DNA of 8,773 nt from Alphaproteobacteria bacterium (GTDB taxonomy: Bacteria > Pseudomonadota > Alphaproteobacteria > Reyranellales > Reyranellaceae): the NCBI GenBank assembly GCA_013290035.1, contig JABCYT010000102.1, forward strand, positions 1 through 8,773. The letters are read 5' to 3'. Made by a program: the position numbers and the translations under genes. This document shows positions 1-6,798 of the stretch, in pieces (the stretch's first letter is position 1; every line of letters starts with the position of its first letter). Under the pieces are notes generated by a model. The model made no database searches. It was not told the DNA's origin and saw nothing but the letters and a program-made list of their open reading frames with translations.

Positions 1-601
1 AAAACTTCCGCGCAACGATATGGAAAATGTGCCAGCGCTTGGCGTTGCCGCGCGGCGTCGTGCCGTCGGCTCCCTCTTCCTCGAACATCTCGAGCTCGAA
101 GCCATCGAGCAGGCGCCGCGCCTCGTCGCGTCCGATAAACGTCATGCCCGGCCGTCCGACCCAACTGTCGCGCGGGCCGTACCATTGGCCGCTGAAGCGG
201 CCGCCGGGCGGCAGCGCCTCGCGGATGCGCTGCCAGAGCCGGTGGAAGGCCGCGGGCTCGCAAAGCGGCATGGCGAAGCTCGAATTCACCAGGCTGAGGC
301 CGATCGGCAGCGGCACGTCCTCCAGTCGCGCCACGATCGGCGTGAGATCGCTGCCCGGCGGCAGGGGGCGGGCCTGGAGGTGGCGCAGCGCCTCCGGCTC
401 GGCGTCGACGGCGACCACCTTCCAGCCGCGGCGCAGCATCTCGACCACGTCGCGGCCATCGCCGCAGCCGAGATCGACGGCGAGCGCGTCAGGGGAAGAC
501 GCGCCGAAGCGGTCGAGGGCCATCAGCAGCGTGCGCCGCGGCGGCCGGTCGCGCAGCTTCTCGTAGTAGGCCGCCCAGTCGGCGGATTTGTCTTCCGTCA
601 T
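1..601 (-). CDS. Class I SAM-dependent methyltransferase (C-terminal end cut by window)
   Basis: The minus-strand frame opens with ATG at 601 and stays open for 200 codons to the window edge, so the stop lies outside. The protein begins MTEDKSADWAAYYEKLRDRP. It has a clear class I methyltransferase motif I, VDLGCGDGRD, at residues 42-51, and a strand ending in an acidic residue (VVAVD, Asp66) where the ribose of S-adenosylmethionine is normally held. The FSGQWYG stretch near residues 136-142 follows a PPGG turn (131-134), as in the second half of this fold. The family is usually about 200-220 residues, so very little is probably missing. It should be a soluble cytoplasmic enzyme; the TehB/Methyltransf_25-like group is the closest I recall, and the acceptor substrate is unknown. 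No strong Shine-Dalgarno is visible before the ATG. It is divergent from the transporter operon and shares a 93-base spacer with it; no functional link is evident. Confidence 0.85.
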   Translation of the reverse strand, partial: MTEDKSADWAAYYEKLRDRPPRRTLLMALDRFGASSPDALAVDLGCGDGRDVVEMLRRGWKVVAVDAEPEALRHLQARPLPPGSDLTPIVARLEDVPLPIGLSLVNSSFAMPLCEPAAFHRLWQRIREALPPGGRFSGQWYGPRDSWVGRPGMTFIGRDEARRLLDGFELEMFEEEGADGTTPRGNAKRWHIFHIVARKF

Positions 602-694
602 GCGCTCGCTTGCCGCGGCCCGCGCTTGTCGCTTGCCGCTTCGTGTGATCGTATCTCCGCCAACAATAATAAGCTTACGCTCAGGGAGGAACCG
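602..694. promoter_or_regulatory. Divergent intergenic spacer, presumed promoter region
   Basis: This 93-base spacer separates the leftward methyltransferase from the rightward binding-protein gene, so it should carry promoters for both. Its right half is locally AT-rich (CAACAATAATAAGCTTA, 661-677), unlike the surrounding GC-rich DNA, which fits a melting region. I could not find a well-spaced -35/-10 pair, so no exact promoter is called. Confidence 0.4.
683..690 (+). promoter_or_regulatory. Ribosome binding site that sets the start of the binding-protein gene
   Basis: AGGGAGGA lies four bases before the ATG at 695. It matters because the reading frame is open far upstream (to about position 20, through the antisense of the methyltransferase gene). 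The site, together with the signal peptide that starts exactly here, shows that 695 is the true start. Confidence 0.75.
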
Positions 695-1714
695 ATGAAG
701 GGGTTGGCACGCCTTGCCGTGGTCGCAGCGCTCGCCTTTGCGCCGGTGGCCGCGCGCGCCGACACGAAGGCTCTCGAAGAAGCCGCCAAGAAGGAAGGCG
801 AGCTCACCTGGTACACCTCTCACTATACGTCCGAAGCTGCCGAGGAGCTCGGCGCCGAGTTCACCAAGCTCTATGGCATCAAGGTGAATGTCGTGCGCAC
901 GACGGCGCAGGTCGCCTACCAGCGCCTGTTGCAGGACCTCAAGAACAACCAGATCGTTTGTGACGTCTTTTCTTCGACCGACGTTGGTCACGACGTGCGG
1001 CTGAAGGCCGAAGGGAAATTCGAGAAGTACATTCCGGAGACGGCCTCGAAGATCTTGCCGGAATTCCAGAACTTCGATTCTGATGGCTATTATCATACGA
1101 CGTCGGCCGGGCTGGTTGTGCTCACTTTCAACACGTCCAAAGTGAAGCCGGAGGAGGCGCCGAAGAAATGGACCGACCTGCTCGACATCAAGTGGAAGGG
1201 CAAGGTCTCGACCGGCCATCCGGGCTTCTCGGGCTATGTCGGCACCTGGGTGCTGATGATGAAGAACCTCTACGGCTGGGAATATTTCGAAAACATGGAA
1301 AAGAACAAGCCGCAGATCGGCCGCTCGATCAACGACACCGTGACGGCGCTCAATGCCGGCGAACGGCAGGTGGCGGCCGGCGCCGACGGCTCCACCCTGT
1401 TCAGCGCCGCGCGCGGCAATCCGCTGGCGGTGTCCTACCCGAGCGACGGCTCGGTGCTGATCATCGCGCCATCGGCGATCATCAAGGGCACCAAGCATCC
1501 CAACGCCGCCAAGCTCTTCATGGAATATCTCAATTCGATCGAAGCGGCGACGATCAACGCCAAGCACTTCGCCATCCCGCTGCGGCCGGAAGTGCCGCCG
1601 CCGCCGGGCGCCAAGCCGATCAGCGAAGTCAAGACGATCCGCCCGAGCGTCGCGGAGATCGACAAGGGGATCCCCGACGTGATCGAGCAGTGGCGGGACA
1701 CGTTCGGGAATTGA
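695..1714 (+). CDS. ABC transporter periplasmic solute-binding protein, iron-type family (substrate unknown)
   Basis: 339 residues. A Sec signal peptide is plain: MKGLAR, a hydrophobic run at 7-18, then AARA with likely cleavage between Ala22 and Asp23. The mature part begins with helix KALEEAAKKEGELTWY and continues as a two-lobed family 1 extracellular binding protein of the FbpA/AfuA type, with LTWYTSHYTSEAAEE (37-51), VCDVFSSTDVGHD (88-100), WTDLLDIKWKGKV (159-171) and HPNAAKLFMEYLNS (268-281). Length is normal. It would bind its ligand in the periplasm and deliver it to the fused permease next door. FbpA-type ferric binders normally use a pair of adjacent tyrosines in the C-terminal lobe; the only YY here is Tyr132-Tyr133 (DGYYHTT), and no such pair follows, so iron is not supported. 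The neighbouring CoA-transferase and crotonase hint at an organic acid, which is inference. A repeat element separates it from the permease gene, which may let the binding protein be made in excess. Confidence 0.9.
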   Translation: MKGLARLAVVAALAFAPVAARADTKALEEAAKKEGELTWYTSHYTSEAAEELGAEFTKLYGIKVNVVRTTAQVAYQRLLQDLKNNQIVCDVFSSTDVGHDVRLKAEGKFEKYIPETASKILPEFQNFDSDGYYHTTSAGLVVLTFNTSKVKPEEAPKKWTDLLDIKWKGKVSTGHPGFSGYVGTWVLMMKNLYGWEYFENMEKNKPQIGRSINDTVTALNAGERQVAAGADGSTLFSAARGNPLAVSYPSDGSVLIIAPSAIIKGTKHPNAAKLFMEYLNSIEAATINAKHFAIPLRPEVPPPPGAKPISEVKTIRPSVAEIDKGIPDVIEQWRDTFGN

Positions 1715-1725
1715 GCCGTCTCCCC

Positions 1726-1892
1726 TGCCTCCCCCGTCATACGGGGGAGGTGCCCCCGGACGACGGGGGCGGAGGGGGAAGGCCGCAGGAATGACTCTCG
1801 AAGAGCCCACGATCTTAAATCTGCAAATGAATCTACTGTGGCTTTCCCCCTCCGGCCCTGCGGGCCACCTCCCCCGTATGACGGGGGAGGCA
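1726..1892. repeat. 167-bp palindromic intergenic repeat (MITE-like or paired REP-like units)
   Basis: The spacer between the binding-protein and permease genes (1715-1903) is nearly filled by an imperfect inverted repeat. The outer 27 bases match perfectly (1726-1752 against the reverse complement of 1866-1892). The inner ends also match well: CGGAGGGGGAAGGCCGCAG at 1770-1788 pairs with the complement of 1836-1854, differing at two positions. About 47 less GC-rich bases separate the halves. Each half contains its own hairpin: CCTCCCCCGT/ACGGGGGAGG with a three-base loop (1728-1750 and 1868-1890), and smaller ones at 1752-1770 (7-bp stem) and 1854-1866. No T-run follows, so it is not a standard intrinsic terminator. 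No target-site duplication is obvious. Similar GC-rich palindromes are common between genes in alphaproteobacteria. It could stabilise the upstream message or reduce expression of the downstream genes. Confidence 0.85.
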
Positions 1893-1903
1893 AGTGACAG
1901 CCA

Positions 1904-3637
1904 ATGACCGTCGCGACTCCCTCGCTTGCGACGACCTCGGTGCGGCCAGTACGGGTCGGCGGGTTCGACGCGACCTGGCTGCTGTGGATCGCCATCATCG
2001 CGGTCCTGCTGTTCCTCGTGGTGAGCCCCTTCGTCTATCTCGTGGTTACCAGCTTCACGGCGGAGCGCACCGGCGGCTTCACCTTCGCCAACTATGGCGT
2101 CGCCTGGGGACGCGCCCGCTATGTCGAGGCGCTGTTCAACTCGCTGAGGCTGGGCGTCGTTTCCGCGGGCCTCGCCGGCCTGTTCGCCATTCCGCTGGCC
2201 TGGGGCGTGTCGCGCACCAACATGCCGGGGCGCGGCTTCGTGCGCATGCTGGTGCTGGCGACCTTCATCACGCCGCCCTACACCGGCGCGGTCGCCTGGA
2301 TCCTGCTGGCCGGCCCCAATGCCGGCTGGCTCAACCGCTTCTACATGTTCGTCACCGGCTCCGAGGCAGGGCCGCTCAACATCTACAGCTTCACCGGGCT
2401 GGCCGTCGTCATCGCGCTTTATTCGTTTCCCTACATCTTCATCTTCACCTCCGCCGCGCTCGAACTGGTGTCCTCGGAGATGGAGGACGCCGCCAACATC
2501 CTGGGCGCGGGAACATGGCGGACCATGCGGCGGGTCACTCTGCCGCTCACTTTGCCGGCCATCCTGGGCGGCCTGATCATCTGCTTTCTCGAAGCCATCG
2601 CCCTCTTCGCGTCGCCCGCCATGATCGCCATCCCGGCGCGCTTCAACGTGGCGACGACCCAGCTTTTCCAGTTCTTCGGCAATCCCGTTCGGGTCGAGGT
2701 GGCGGCGGCCTATGCCATGCCGCTGCTCGGCGTCACCGTGATGCTGATCCTGGTGCAGCGCCTGATGACCCACCGCAAGGGCTTCGTGTCGCTGACCGGC
2801 AAGGGCGGTGAACGGCGGCCGATCCAGCTCGGGCGGTGGCGCTGGGCGATGTTCGGCTACGCCATGTTCGTGGCGACGCTCTCGGTCTTCCTGCCCTATC
2901 TGTTCCTGCTGCAGGCCGCGTTCGCCAAGGCCTGGGGGCGGGGCTTCGCGCTCGACAATATCTCGTTCCGGAATTTCCACTTCGTCCTCTTCGAGCATGC
3001 GACCGCGGCGCAGTCGGTGATCAACGCCTTCCTGTTCGCCGGCGCCGCCGCCACCGCCGGGGTGATCATCACCTTGGGCGTGGCCTATATCGTGACGCGC
3101 CGGCTGGTGCCCTACAGCGGGATCCTGGGCTTCCTGTGCATCGCGCCCTTCGTGATTCCGGGCGTGGTGCTGGCGATCGGCTTCTATGCCGCCTATGCGC
3201 CGCCGCCGCTCGCCCTCTACGGCACGGCGCTGATCCTGATCCTGGCCTTCACCACGCGCTTCCTGCCGATCGGTTACGTCAACAACAGCGCGGCGTTGCG
3301 CAGCATCAACCCGGAGATGGAGGAGGCTGTCCGCATCCTGGGCGGCAACCGCATCACTGCGCTGCGCCGCGTCGTGGCGCCGCTGCTCAAGCGTAGCCTG
3401 CTGGGGGCCTGGCTGCTGATCTTCATCCCGGCCACGCGTGAGCTGTCGTCGGCGATTTTCCTCTACGGTCCGGGAACCAAGGTCGTGTCGGTGATGATCT
3501 TCGACATGAGCGAGGAGGGCAATTTCGAGTACCTCGCCGCCCTGGCGCTGCTACTCCAGGTCCTGACCCTGCCGCTGCTCTGGATCGGCCAGCGCGCGCT
3601 CGGACGGGACTTCATGCTGAGGCGCATCGCGACATGA
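1904..3637 (+). CDS. Fused two-domain ABC transporter permease (FbpB-like)
   Basis: 577 residues, an inner-membrane protein carrying two binding-protein-dependent permease (MetI-like) domains in one chain, as in FbpB-type iron transporters. The first membrane segment is near residues 25-50, and many hydrophobic helices follow in two sets (about 25-285 and 315-565). Each half has the cytoplasmic EAA loop that contacts the ATPase: EMEDAANILGAGTWRTMRRV at 192-211 and EMEEAVRILGGNRITALRRV at 471-490. The two loops are alike, which shows the internal duplication. Because both permease halves are present, no second permease gene is needed. The start at 1904 is the first ATG after an in-frame TGA (1895-1897). 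The only Shine-Dalgarno-like run is GGGGGAGG inside the right arm of the preceding repeat, 13 bases away, so initiation may be weak. The gene ends in an ATGA overlap with the ATPase gene, which suggests translational coupling. Confidence 0.94.
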   Translation: MTVATPSLATTSVRPVRVGGFDATWLLWIAIIAVLLFLVVSPFVYLVVTSFTAERTGGFTFANYGVAWGRARYVEALFNSLRLGVVSAGLAGLFAIPLAWGVSRTNMPGRGFVRMLVLATFITPPYTGAVAWILLAGPNAGWLNRFYMFVTGSEAGPLNIYSFTGLAVVIALYSFPYIFIFTSAALELVSSEMEDAANILGAGTWRTMRRVTLPLTLPAILGGLIICFLEAIALFASPAMIAIPARFNVATTQLFQFFGNPVRVEVAAAYAMPLLGVTVMLILVQRLMTHRKGFVSLTGKGGERRPIQLGRWRWAMFGYAMFVATLSVFLPYLFLLQAAFAKAWGRGFALDNISFRNFHFVLFEHATAAQSVINAFLFAGAAATAGVIITLGVAYIVTRRLVPYSGILGFLCIAPFVIPGVVLAIGFYAAYAPPPLALYGTALILILAFTTRFLPIGYVNNSAALRSINPEMEEAVRILGGNRITALRRVVAPLLKRSLLGAWLLIFIPATRELSSAIFLYGPGTKVVSVMIFDMSEEGNFEYLAALALLLQVLTLPLLWIGQRALGRDFMLRRIAT

Positions 3638-4695
3638 GCAAGCTGGTCCTCAGCAATATCACCAAGAGCTTCGGCGCCTTCGAGGCGGTGAAGGACTTCT
3701 CGCTCGAGCTGCAGAAGGGTGAATTCGTCTCCCTGCTGGGCCCGTCCGGCTGCGGCAAGACCACGACCCTGCGCATGATCGCGGGCTTCATGCCGCCCAC
3801 ATCCGGCACGATCGAGCTCGACGGCCAGACCATCTCCACCCCCTCGGGTGTGGTGCCGCCGGAAAAGCGGCGCATGTCGATGATCTTCCAGAGCTACGCC
3901 ATCTGGCCGAACATGACGGTCGGCGAAAATGTCGGCTTCGGCCTGCAGGTCCGCAAGCTCGCCGGCGCCGAGATCGATCGCCGGGTCGATCGGATACTCG
4001 ACGTCGTCCAGATGCGCGGGCTCAGGGGCCGCTATCCGGCCGAGCTGTCGGGCGGCCAGCAGCAACGCGTGGCGCTGGCCCGCGCCATCGTGGTCGAGCC
4101 CGAGGTGCTGCTGCTCGACGAGCCGCTCAGCAACCTCGACGCCAACTTGCGCGAGGAGATGCGCTTCGAGATCCGCCGCCTGCACGATGAGTTCAAGATC
4201 ACGACCGTTTACGTCACCCACGACCAGTCGGAGGCCATGGTGACCTCCGATCGCATCGTGGTGATGAACAAGGGGCGGATCGAGCAGGTCGATGCGCCGC
4301 ACGTGCTCTATGGCCGGCCGAAGAGCCGGTTCGTGGCCGGCTTCATCGGCCGGACCAATTTCCTCGCAGGCCGGCGACAGGGAAGCGACGTGCTCTTCGA
4401 GGGGTTCTCAGCCGCGACGTCGTTGCTGGAAGGGGCGAATGGGACGGGCGAATTGCTCTATTCGCTGCGTCCCCAGGCGATCGGCCTGGCCGCCCAGAAG
4501 CCGAACGGCGGCGCGCTGGCGGTCGAGGCCGAGATCGCAGGGCGATCCTATCTCGGCGAATACTGGGATTACCAGGCCCGCCCGCTGGGCGCCGCCAAGC
4601 CACTGCGCGTTTCTACCGGCCCCAATACGGTTTTCGAAATCGGCAGCCGCGTCTGGCTGGAGATCGATCCCGCGGCCATGGTACGGGTAGAGTAG
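3634..4695 (+). CDS. ABC transporter ATP-binding protein with TOBE domain (FbpC/PotA-like)
   Basis: 353 residues, the cytoplasmic motor of the importer formed with the two preceding genes. All the ATPase motifs are intact: Walker A GPSGCGKT at 36-43, Q-loop Gln86 in IFQSYAIWPNMTV, signature LSGGQ at 138-142, Walker B LLLDEP at 159-164, D-loop SNLD at 166-169 and switch His196 in YVTHDQSEAM. A regulatory C-terminal part from about residue 240 to 353, with LLYSLRPQAIGL and SYLGEYWDYQAR, fits a TOBE_2 domain as in the CUT1/iron/polyamine group (MalK, PotA, FbpC). The start codon overlaps the stop of the permease as ATGA, so the two are probably translationally coupled and made in equal amounts. 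The transported compound cannot be told from this subunit. Confidence 0.95.
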   Translation: MSKLVLSNITKSFGAFEAVKDFSLELQKGEFVSLLGPSGCGKTTTLRMIAGFMPPTSGTIELDGQTISTPSGVVPPEKRRMSMIFQSYAIWPNMTVGENVGFGLQVRKLAGAEIDRRVDRILDVVQMRGLRGRYPAELSGGQQQRVALARAIVVEPEVLLLDEPLSNLDANLREEMRFEIRRLHDEFKITTVYVTHDQSEAMVTSDRIVVMNKGRIEQVDAPHVLYGRPKSRFVAGFIGRTNFLAGRRQGSDVLFEGFSAATSLLEGANGTGELLYSLRPQAIGLAAQKPNGGALAVEAEIAGRSYLGEYWDYQARPLGAAKPLRVSTGPNTVFEIGSRVWLEIDPAAMVRVE

Positions 4696-4718
4696 TCTTC
4701 CCAACCCAGAGTGAGACC

Positions 4719-5897
4719 ATGACCGCAGGACCGCTTGCCCGCTTTACCGTCCTCGATCTGACGCGCGTGCGCGCCGGCCCGACCGCCGTGCGCTATCTCG
4801 CCGACTGGGGCGCCAACTGCATCAAGGTCGAGATGCCGCCGGGCGCCGGCGACATGGACATGGGCGGGCCGCGCCATGGGCCGGACTTCCAGAACCTGCA
4901 CCGCAACAAGCGCTCGATCACGCTCAACCTGAAGGAGCCGGACGGCAAGGCCGTCTTCATGAAGCTGGTCGAGAAGGCCGACGTGGTGGTCGAGAACTAC
5001 CGCGCCGACGTGAAATTCCGCCTCGGCATCGACTATGAGAGCCTGAAGAAGGTGAACCCGCGCATCGTGCTGGGCTCGATCTCGGGCTTCGGCCAGGACG
5101 GCCCCTATGCCGAGCGCGCGGGCTTCGACCAGATCGCCCAGGGCATGGGCGGCCTGATGTGGGTCACCGGCATGCCGGGCGGCGGCCCGGTGCGCGCCGG
5201 CATCGCCGTGGCCGACGTGGGCGCCGGTCTGCACTGCGCCATCGGCGTCCTGATCGCGCTGCTGGAGCGCGAGACCTCGGGCCAGGGCCAGTGGGTGTCG
5301 AGCTCGCTGCTGCAGGCGATGATCTCGATGTGCGACTTCCAGGCAGCGCGCTGGACGCTCGCCAAGGACGTGCCGGGCCAGGCCGGCAACAACCACCCGA
5401 CCTCGATCCCGACCGGCGTCTTCAAGACCAAGGACGGCTACATCAACATCGCGGCGTCGGGCGGTCACATCTACAAGCGCTTCTGCGAGTGCATCAAGGC
5501 GCCGGAGCTGATGACCGACGAGCGCTTTTCGACCGACAAGGCGCGCCGCGCCAACCGCGATGTGCTGAACGCCGAGATCGACAAGCGGGTCGCGACTTAC
5601 GGCAGCGCCGAGCTGGTCGAGAAGCTCAACAAGGCGGGCGTCCCGGCCGGGCCGATCTACAAGATGGACGAGATGTTCGCCGATCCGCAGGTCAAGCACC
5701 TCAAGATGGCGCATCCCGTGACGTCGCCCAAGCTGGGCGACATCGAGCTGATCGGCCAGGCGATCAACATGAGCCGCACGCCCTTCGAGATGCGTTCGGC
5801 CACGCCCGAGCAGGGCGAGCATACCGAGGCGGTGCTGAAGGAGGCCGGCTACGACGCCGCTGCCATCGCCAGCTTCCGCCAGCGCGGCGTGATCTAG
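4719..5897 (+). CDS. CaiB/BaiF family (family III) CoA-transferase
   Basis: 392 residues, normal for family III CoA-transferases, which move CoA from one acyl-CoA to a carboxylic acid in the cytoplasm through an enzyme-bound aspartyl anhydride. Family marks are clear: VLDLTRVRAGPTAVRYLADW (11-30), GANCIKVEMPPGAGD (31-45), HRNKRSITLNLK (61-72), VVVENYRADV (89-98) and SISGFGQDGPYAERAGFD (120-137). Asp166 in AGIAVADVGAGL sits where formyl-CoA transferase has its catalytic Asp169, so the enzyme should be active. The C-terminal half has LVEKLNKAGVPAGPIYKMDEM (299-319), also typical. The gene starts 23 bases after the ATPase stop, with a modest AGAGTGAG site before the ATG, and is probably cotranscribed with the transporter. 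This suggests that the imported ligand, or a product of it, is a carboxylate activated as a CoA thioester; substrate and CoA donor are unknown. Confidence 0.93.
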   Translation: MTAGPLARFTVLDLTRVRAGPTAVRYLADWGANCIKVEMPPGAGDMDMGGPRHGPDFQNLHRNKRSITLNLKEPDGKAVFMKLVEKADVVVENYRADVKFRLGIDYESLKKVNPRIVLGSISGFGQDGPYAERAGFDQIAQGMGGLMWVTGMPGGGPVRAGIAVADVGAGLHCAIGVLIALLERETSGQGQWVSSSLLQAMISMCDFQAARWTLAKDVPGQAGNNHPTSIPTGVFKTKDGYINIAASGGHIYKRFCECIKAPELMTDERFSTDKARRANRDVLNAEIDKRVATYGSAELVEKLNKAGVPAGPIYKMDEMFADPQVKHLKMAHPVTSPKLGDIELIGQAINMSRTPFEMRSATPEQGEHTEAVLKEAGYDAAAIASFRQRGVI

Positions 5898-5901
5898 TCA
5901 A

Positions 5902-5967
5902 GCCGGACCGCGGGCCTCCAGGCCCGCTCTTAAATCATGAGGCGGGCCTGGAGGCCCGCGGTCCGGC
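5902..5967. repeat. Perfect 26-bp inverted repeat hairpin between CoA-transferase and crotonase genes
   Basis: Positions 5902-5927 and 5942-5967 are exact reverse complements, separated by a 14-base AT-rich loop (TCTTAAATCATGAG). Each arm also contains a shorter palindrome, GCGGGCCT/AGGCCCGC around two bases (5910-5927 and 5942-5959), so alternative folds exist. The element starts four bases after the CoA-transferase stop and ends three bases before the AAGGAG ribosome site of the next gene, filling the spacer. No T-run follows, so intrinsic termination is unlikely. It is unrelated in sequence to the repeat at 1726-1892. It looks like a dispersed intergenic repeat of the REP type and may protect the upstream message or control access to the downstream ribosome site. 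Confidence 0.9.
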
Positions 5968-5970
5968 AAG

Positions 5971-5976
5971 AAGGAG
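5971..5976 (+). promoter_or_regulatory. Ribosome binding site of the crotonase gene, abutting a hairpin
   Basis: AAGGAG lies six bases before the ATG at 5983. An earlier ATG at 5978 reads ATG-TCA-TGA and stops at once, so 5983 is the real start. The site lies three bases beyond the end of the 26-bp stem, so stem folding could affect ribosome loading. Confidence 0.75.
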
Positions 5977-5982
5977 AATGTC

Positions 5983-6777
5983 ATGATCAGTCCTACGCCG
6001 AACATGATTGCCGAGAAGGCCGGCCCGGTCGGCCGGCTCGTCTTCAACAAGCCGGCCAAGCGCAACGCCACCTCGTCCGACATGTGGGAAGCGATCCCGG
6101 TCATTCTCGACGACTTTGAGAGGGATCCGGCGATCCGCGTCGTGGTGGTGACCGGTGCGGGCGACCAGGCCTTCGTGTCGGGCGCCGACATCTCGGAGTT
6201 CGAGAAGGCGCGCTCGACGCCCGAGCAGATCGCCCACTACGACAAGATCGGCGAGGTCGCCAACGCCCGTCTCGCCAAGTGCTCCAAGCCGACCATCGCC
6301 CGGATCCGCGGCTACTGCGTCGGCGGCGGCGTCGCCGTCTCGCTGACCTGCGATATCCGCATCGCCTCGGACAACTGCAAGTTCGGCGTGCCCGCGGCCA
6401 GGCTCGGCCTGGGCTACCGCGCGGCCGGCATCAAGACCTTGATGGACGTGGTCGGCCCAGCCTACGCCAAGGAGATCTTCTTCACCGGCCGCATGTTCAG
6501 CGCGCACGAGGCGCTGGGCATGGGCCTGATCAACCGGGTCGTGCCGGATGCCGAGCTCGACGCCTATGTTGACAATTACTGCAAGCTGATCGGCGAGAAC
6601 GCGCCGCTCACCATGCATGCGGCGAAACGGACGGTCGAGGAGCTGACGCGCCTCGACGGTAAGCCCGATTTCGGCCGCACCAGCGCCCTGGTGAAGGAAT
6701 GCTTCGCCTCCGAAGACTACATCGAGGGCCGCCGCGCCTTCATGGAAAAGCGCAGGCCGCAGTTCAAGGGCCGTTAG
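5983..6777 (+). CDS. Crotonase-fold protein (enoyl-CoA hydratase/isomerase family) lacking both hydratase glutamates
   Basis: 264 residues, the usual crotonase length. The fold is clear: GRLVFNKPAKRNATS (17-31), the first oxyanion-hole segment AFVSGADISEF (63-73), CVGGGVAVSLTCDIRIASD (112-130) with the second oxyanion hole, FGVPAARLGL (134-143), and the C-terminal trimer helices ending in YIEGRRAFMEKRRPQFKGR. It should act on a CoA thioester in the cytoplasm. In rat enoyl-CoA hydratase the catalytic glutamates 144 and 164 fall after GGG and in the FGQPE segment. Here the equivalent positions are Ala118 and Ala138, so simple hydration is doubtful. The GYRAAGIKTL and SEDYIEGRRAFMEKRRP segments recall, from memory, methylmalonyl-CoA decarboxylase YgfG (with Tyr145 where YgfG has an active-site tyrosine). 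YgfG's own histidine and glutamate are also absent, so decarboxylase is only a possibility. It is the last gene of the block, following the CoA-transferase. Confidence 0.9.
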   Translation: MISPTPNMIAEKAGPVGRLVFNKPAKRNATSSDMWEAIPVILDDFERDPAIRVVVVTGAGDQAFVSGADISEFEKARSTPEQIAHYDKIGEVANARLAKCSKPTIARIRGYCVGGGVAVSLTCDIRIASDNCKFGVPAARLGLGYRAAGIKTLMDVVGPAYAKEIFFTGRMFSAHEALGMGLINRVVPDAELDAYVDNYCKLIGENAPLTMHAAKRTVEELTRLDGKPDFGRTSALVKECFASEDYIEGRRAFMEKRRPQFKGR

Positions 6778-6798
6778 TCTTCGCTGGTCCGATGAGGG

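Noticed and set aside
20..694. Long in-frame extension upstream of the binding-protein gene (total frame 564 codons)
   Set aside because: It is antisense to the methyltransferase, which has clear family motifs on the minus strand. A strong ribosome site and a signal peptide start at 695.
1726..1770. Intrinsic terminator after the binding-protein gene
   Set aside because: The hairpins are strong but no T-run follows. The motif is part of a larger inverted repeat, and the operon seems to continue.
1894..2811. 305-codon plus-strand frame beginning with GTG at 1894, overlapping the permease gene
   Set aside because: It is an Arg/His-rich frameshift shadow of the permease. The real frame has membrane helices and EAA loops.
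695..4695. Naming the transporter fbpABC or as a ferric iron importer
   Set aside because: Architecture matches, but the binding protein lacks the expected tyrosine pair and the neighbours are CoA enzymes. A symbol would overstate what is known.
4569..5822. 417-codon open frame antisense to the CoA-transferase
   Set aside because: Composition is rich in Arg, His, Ala and Leu with no recognisable motif. The plus strand encodes an intact family III CoA-transferase.
5902..5967. Intrinsic terminator after the CoA-transferase gene
   Set aside because: The bases after the stem are AAGAAGGAG on the plus strand, with no U-tract. The minus-strand side also lacks one.
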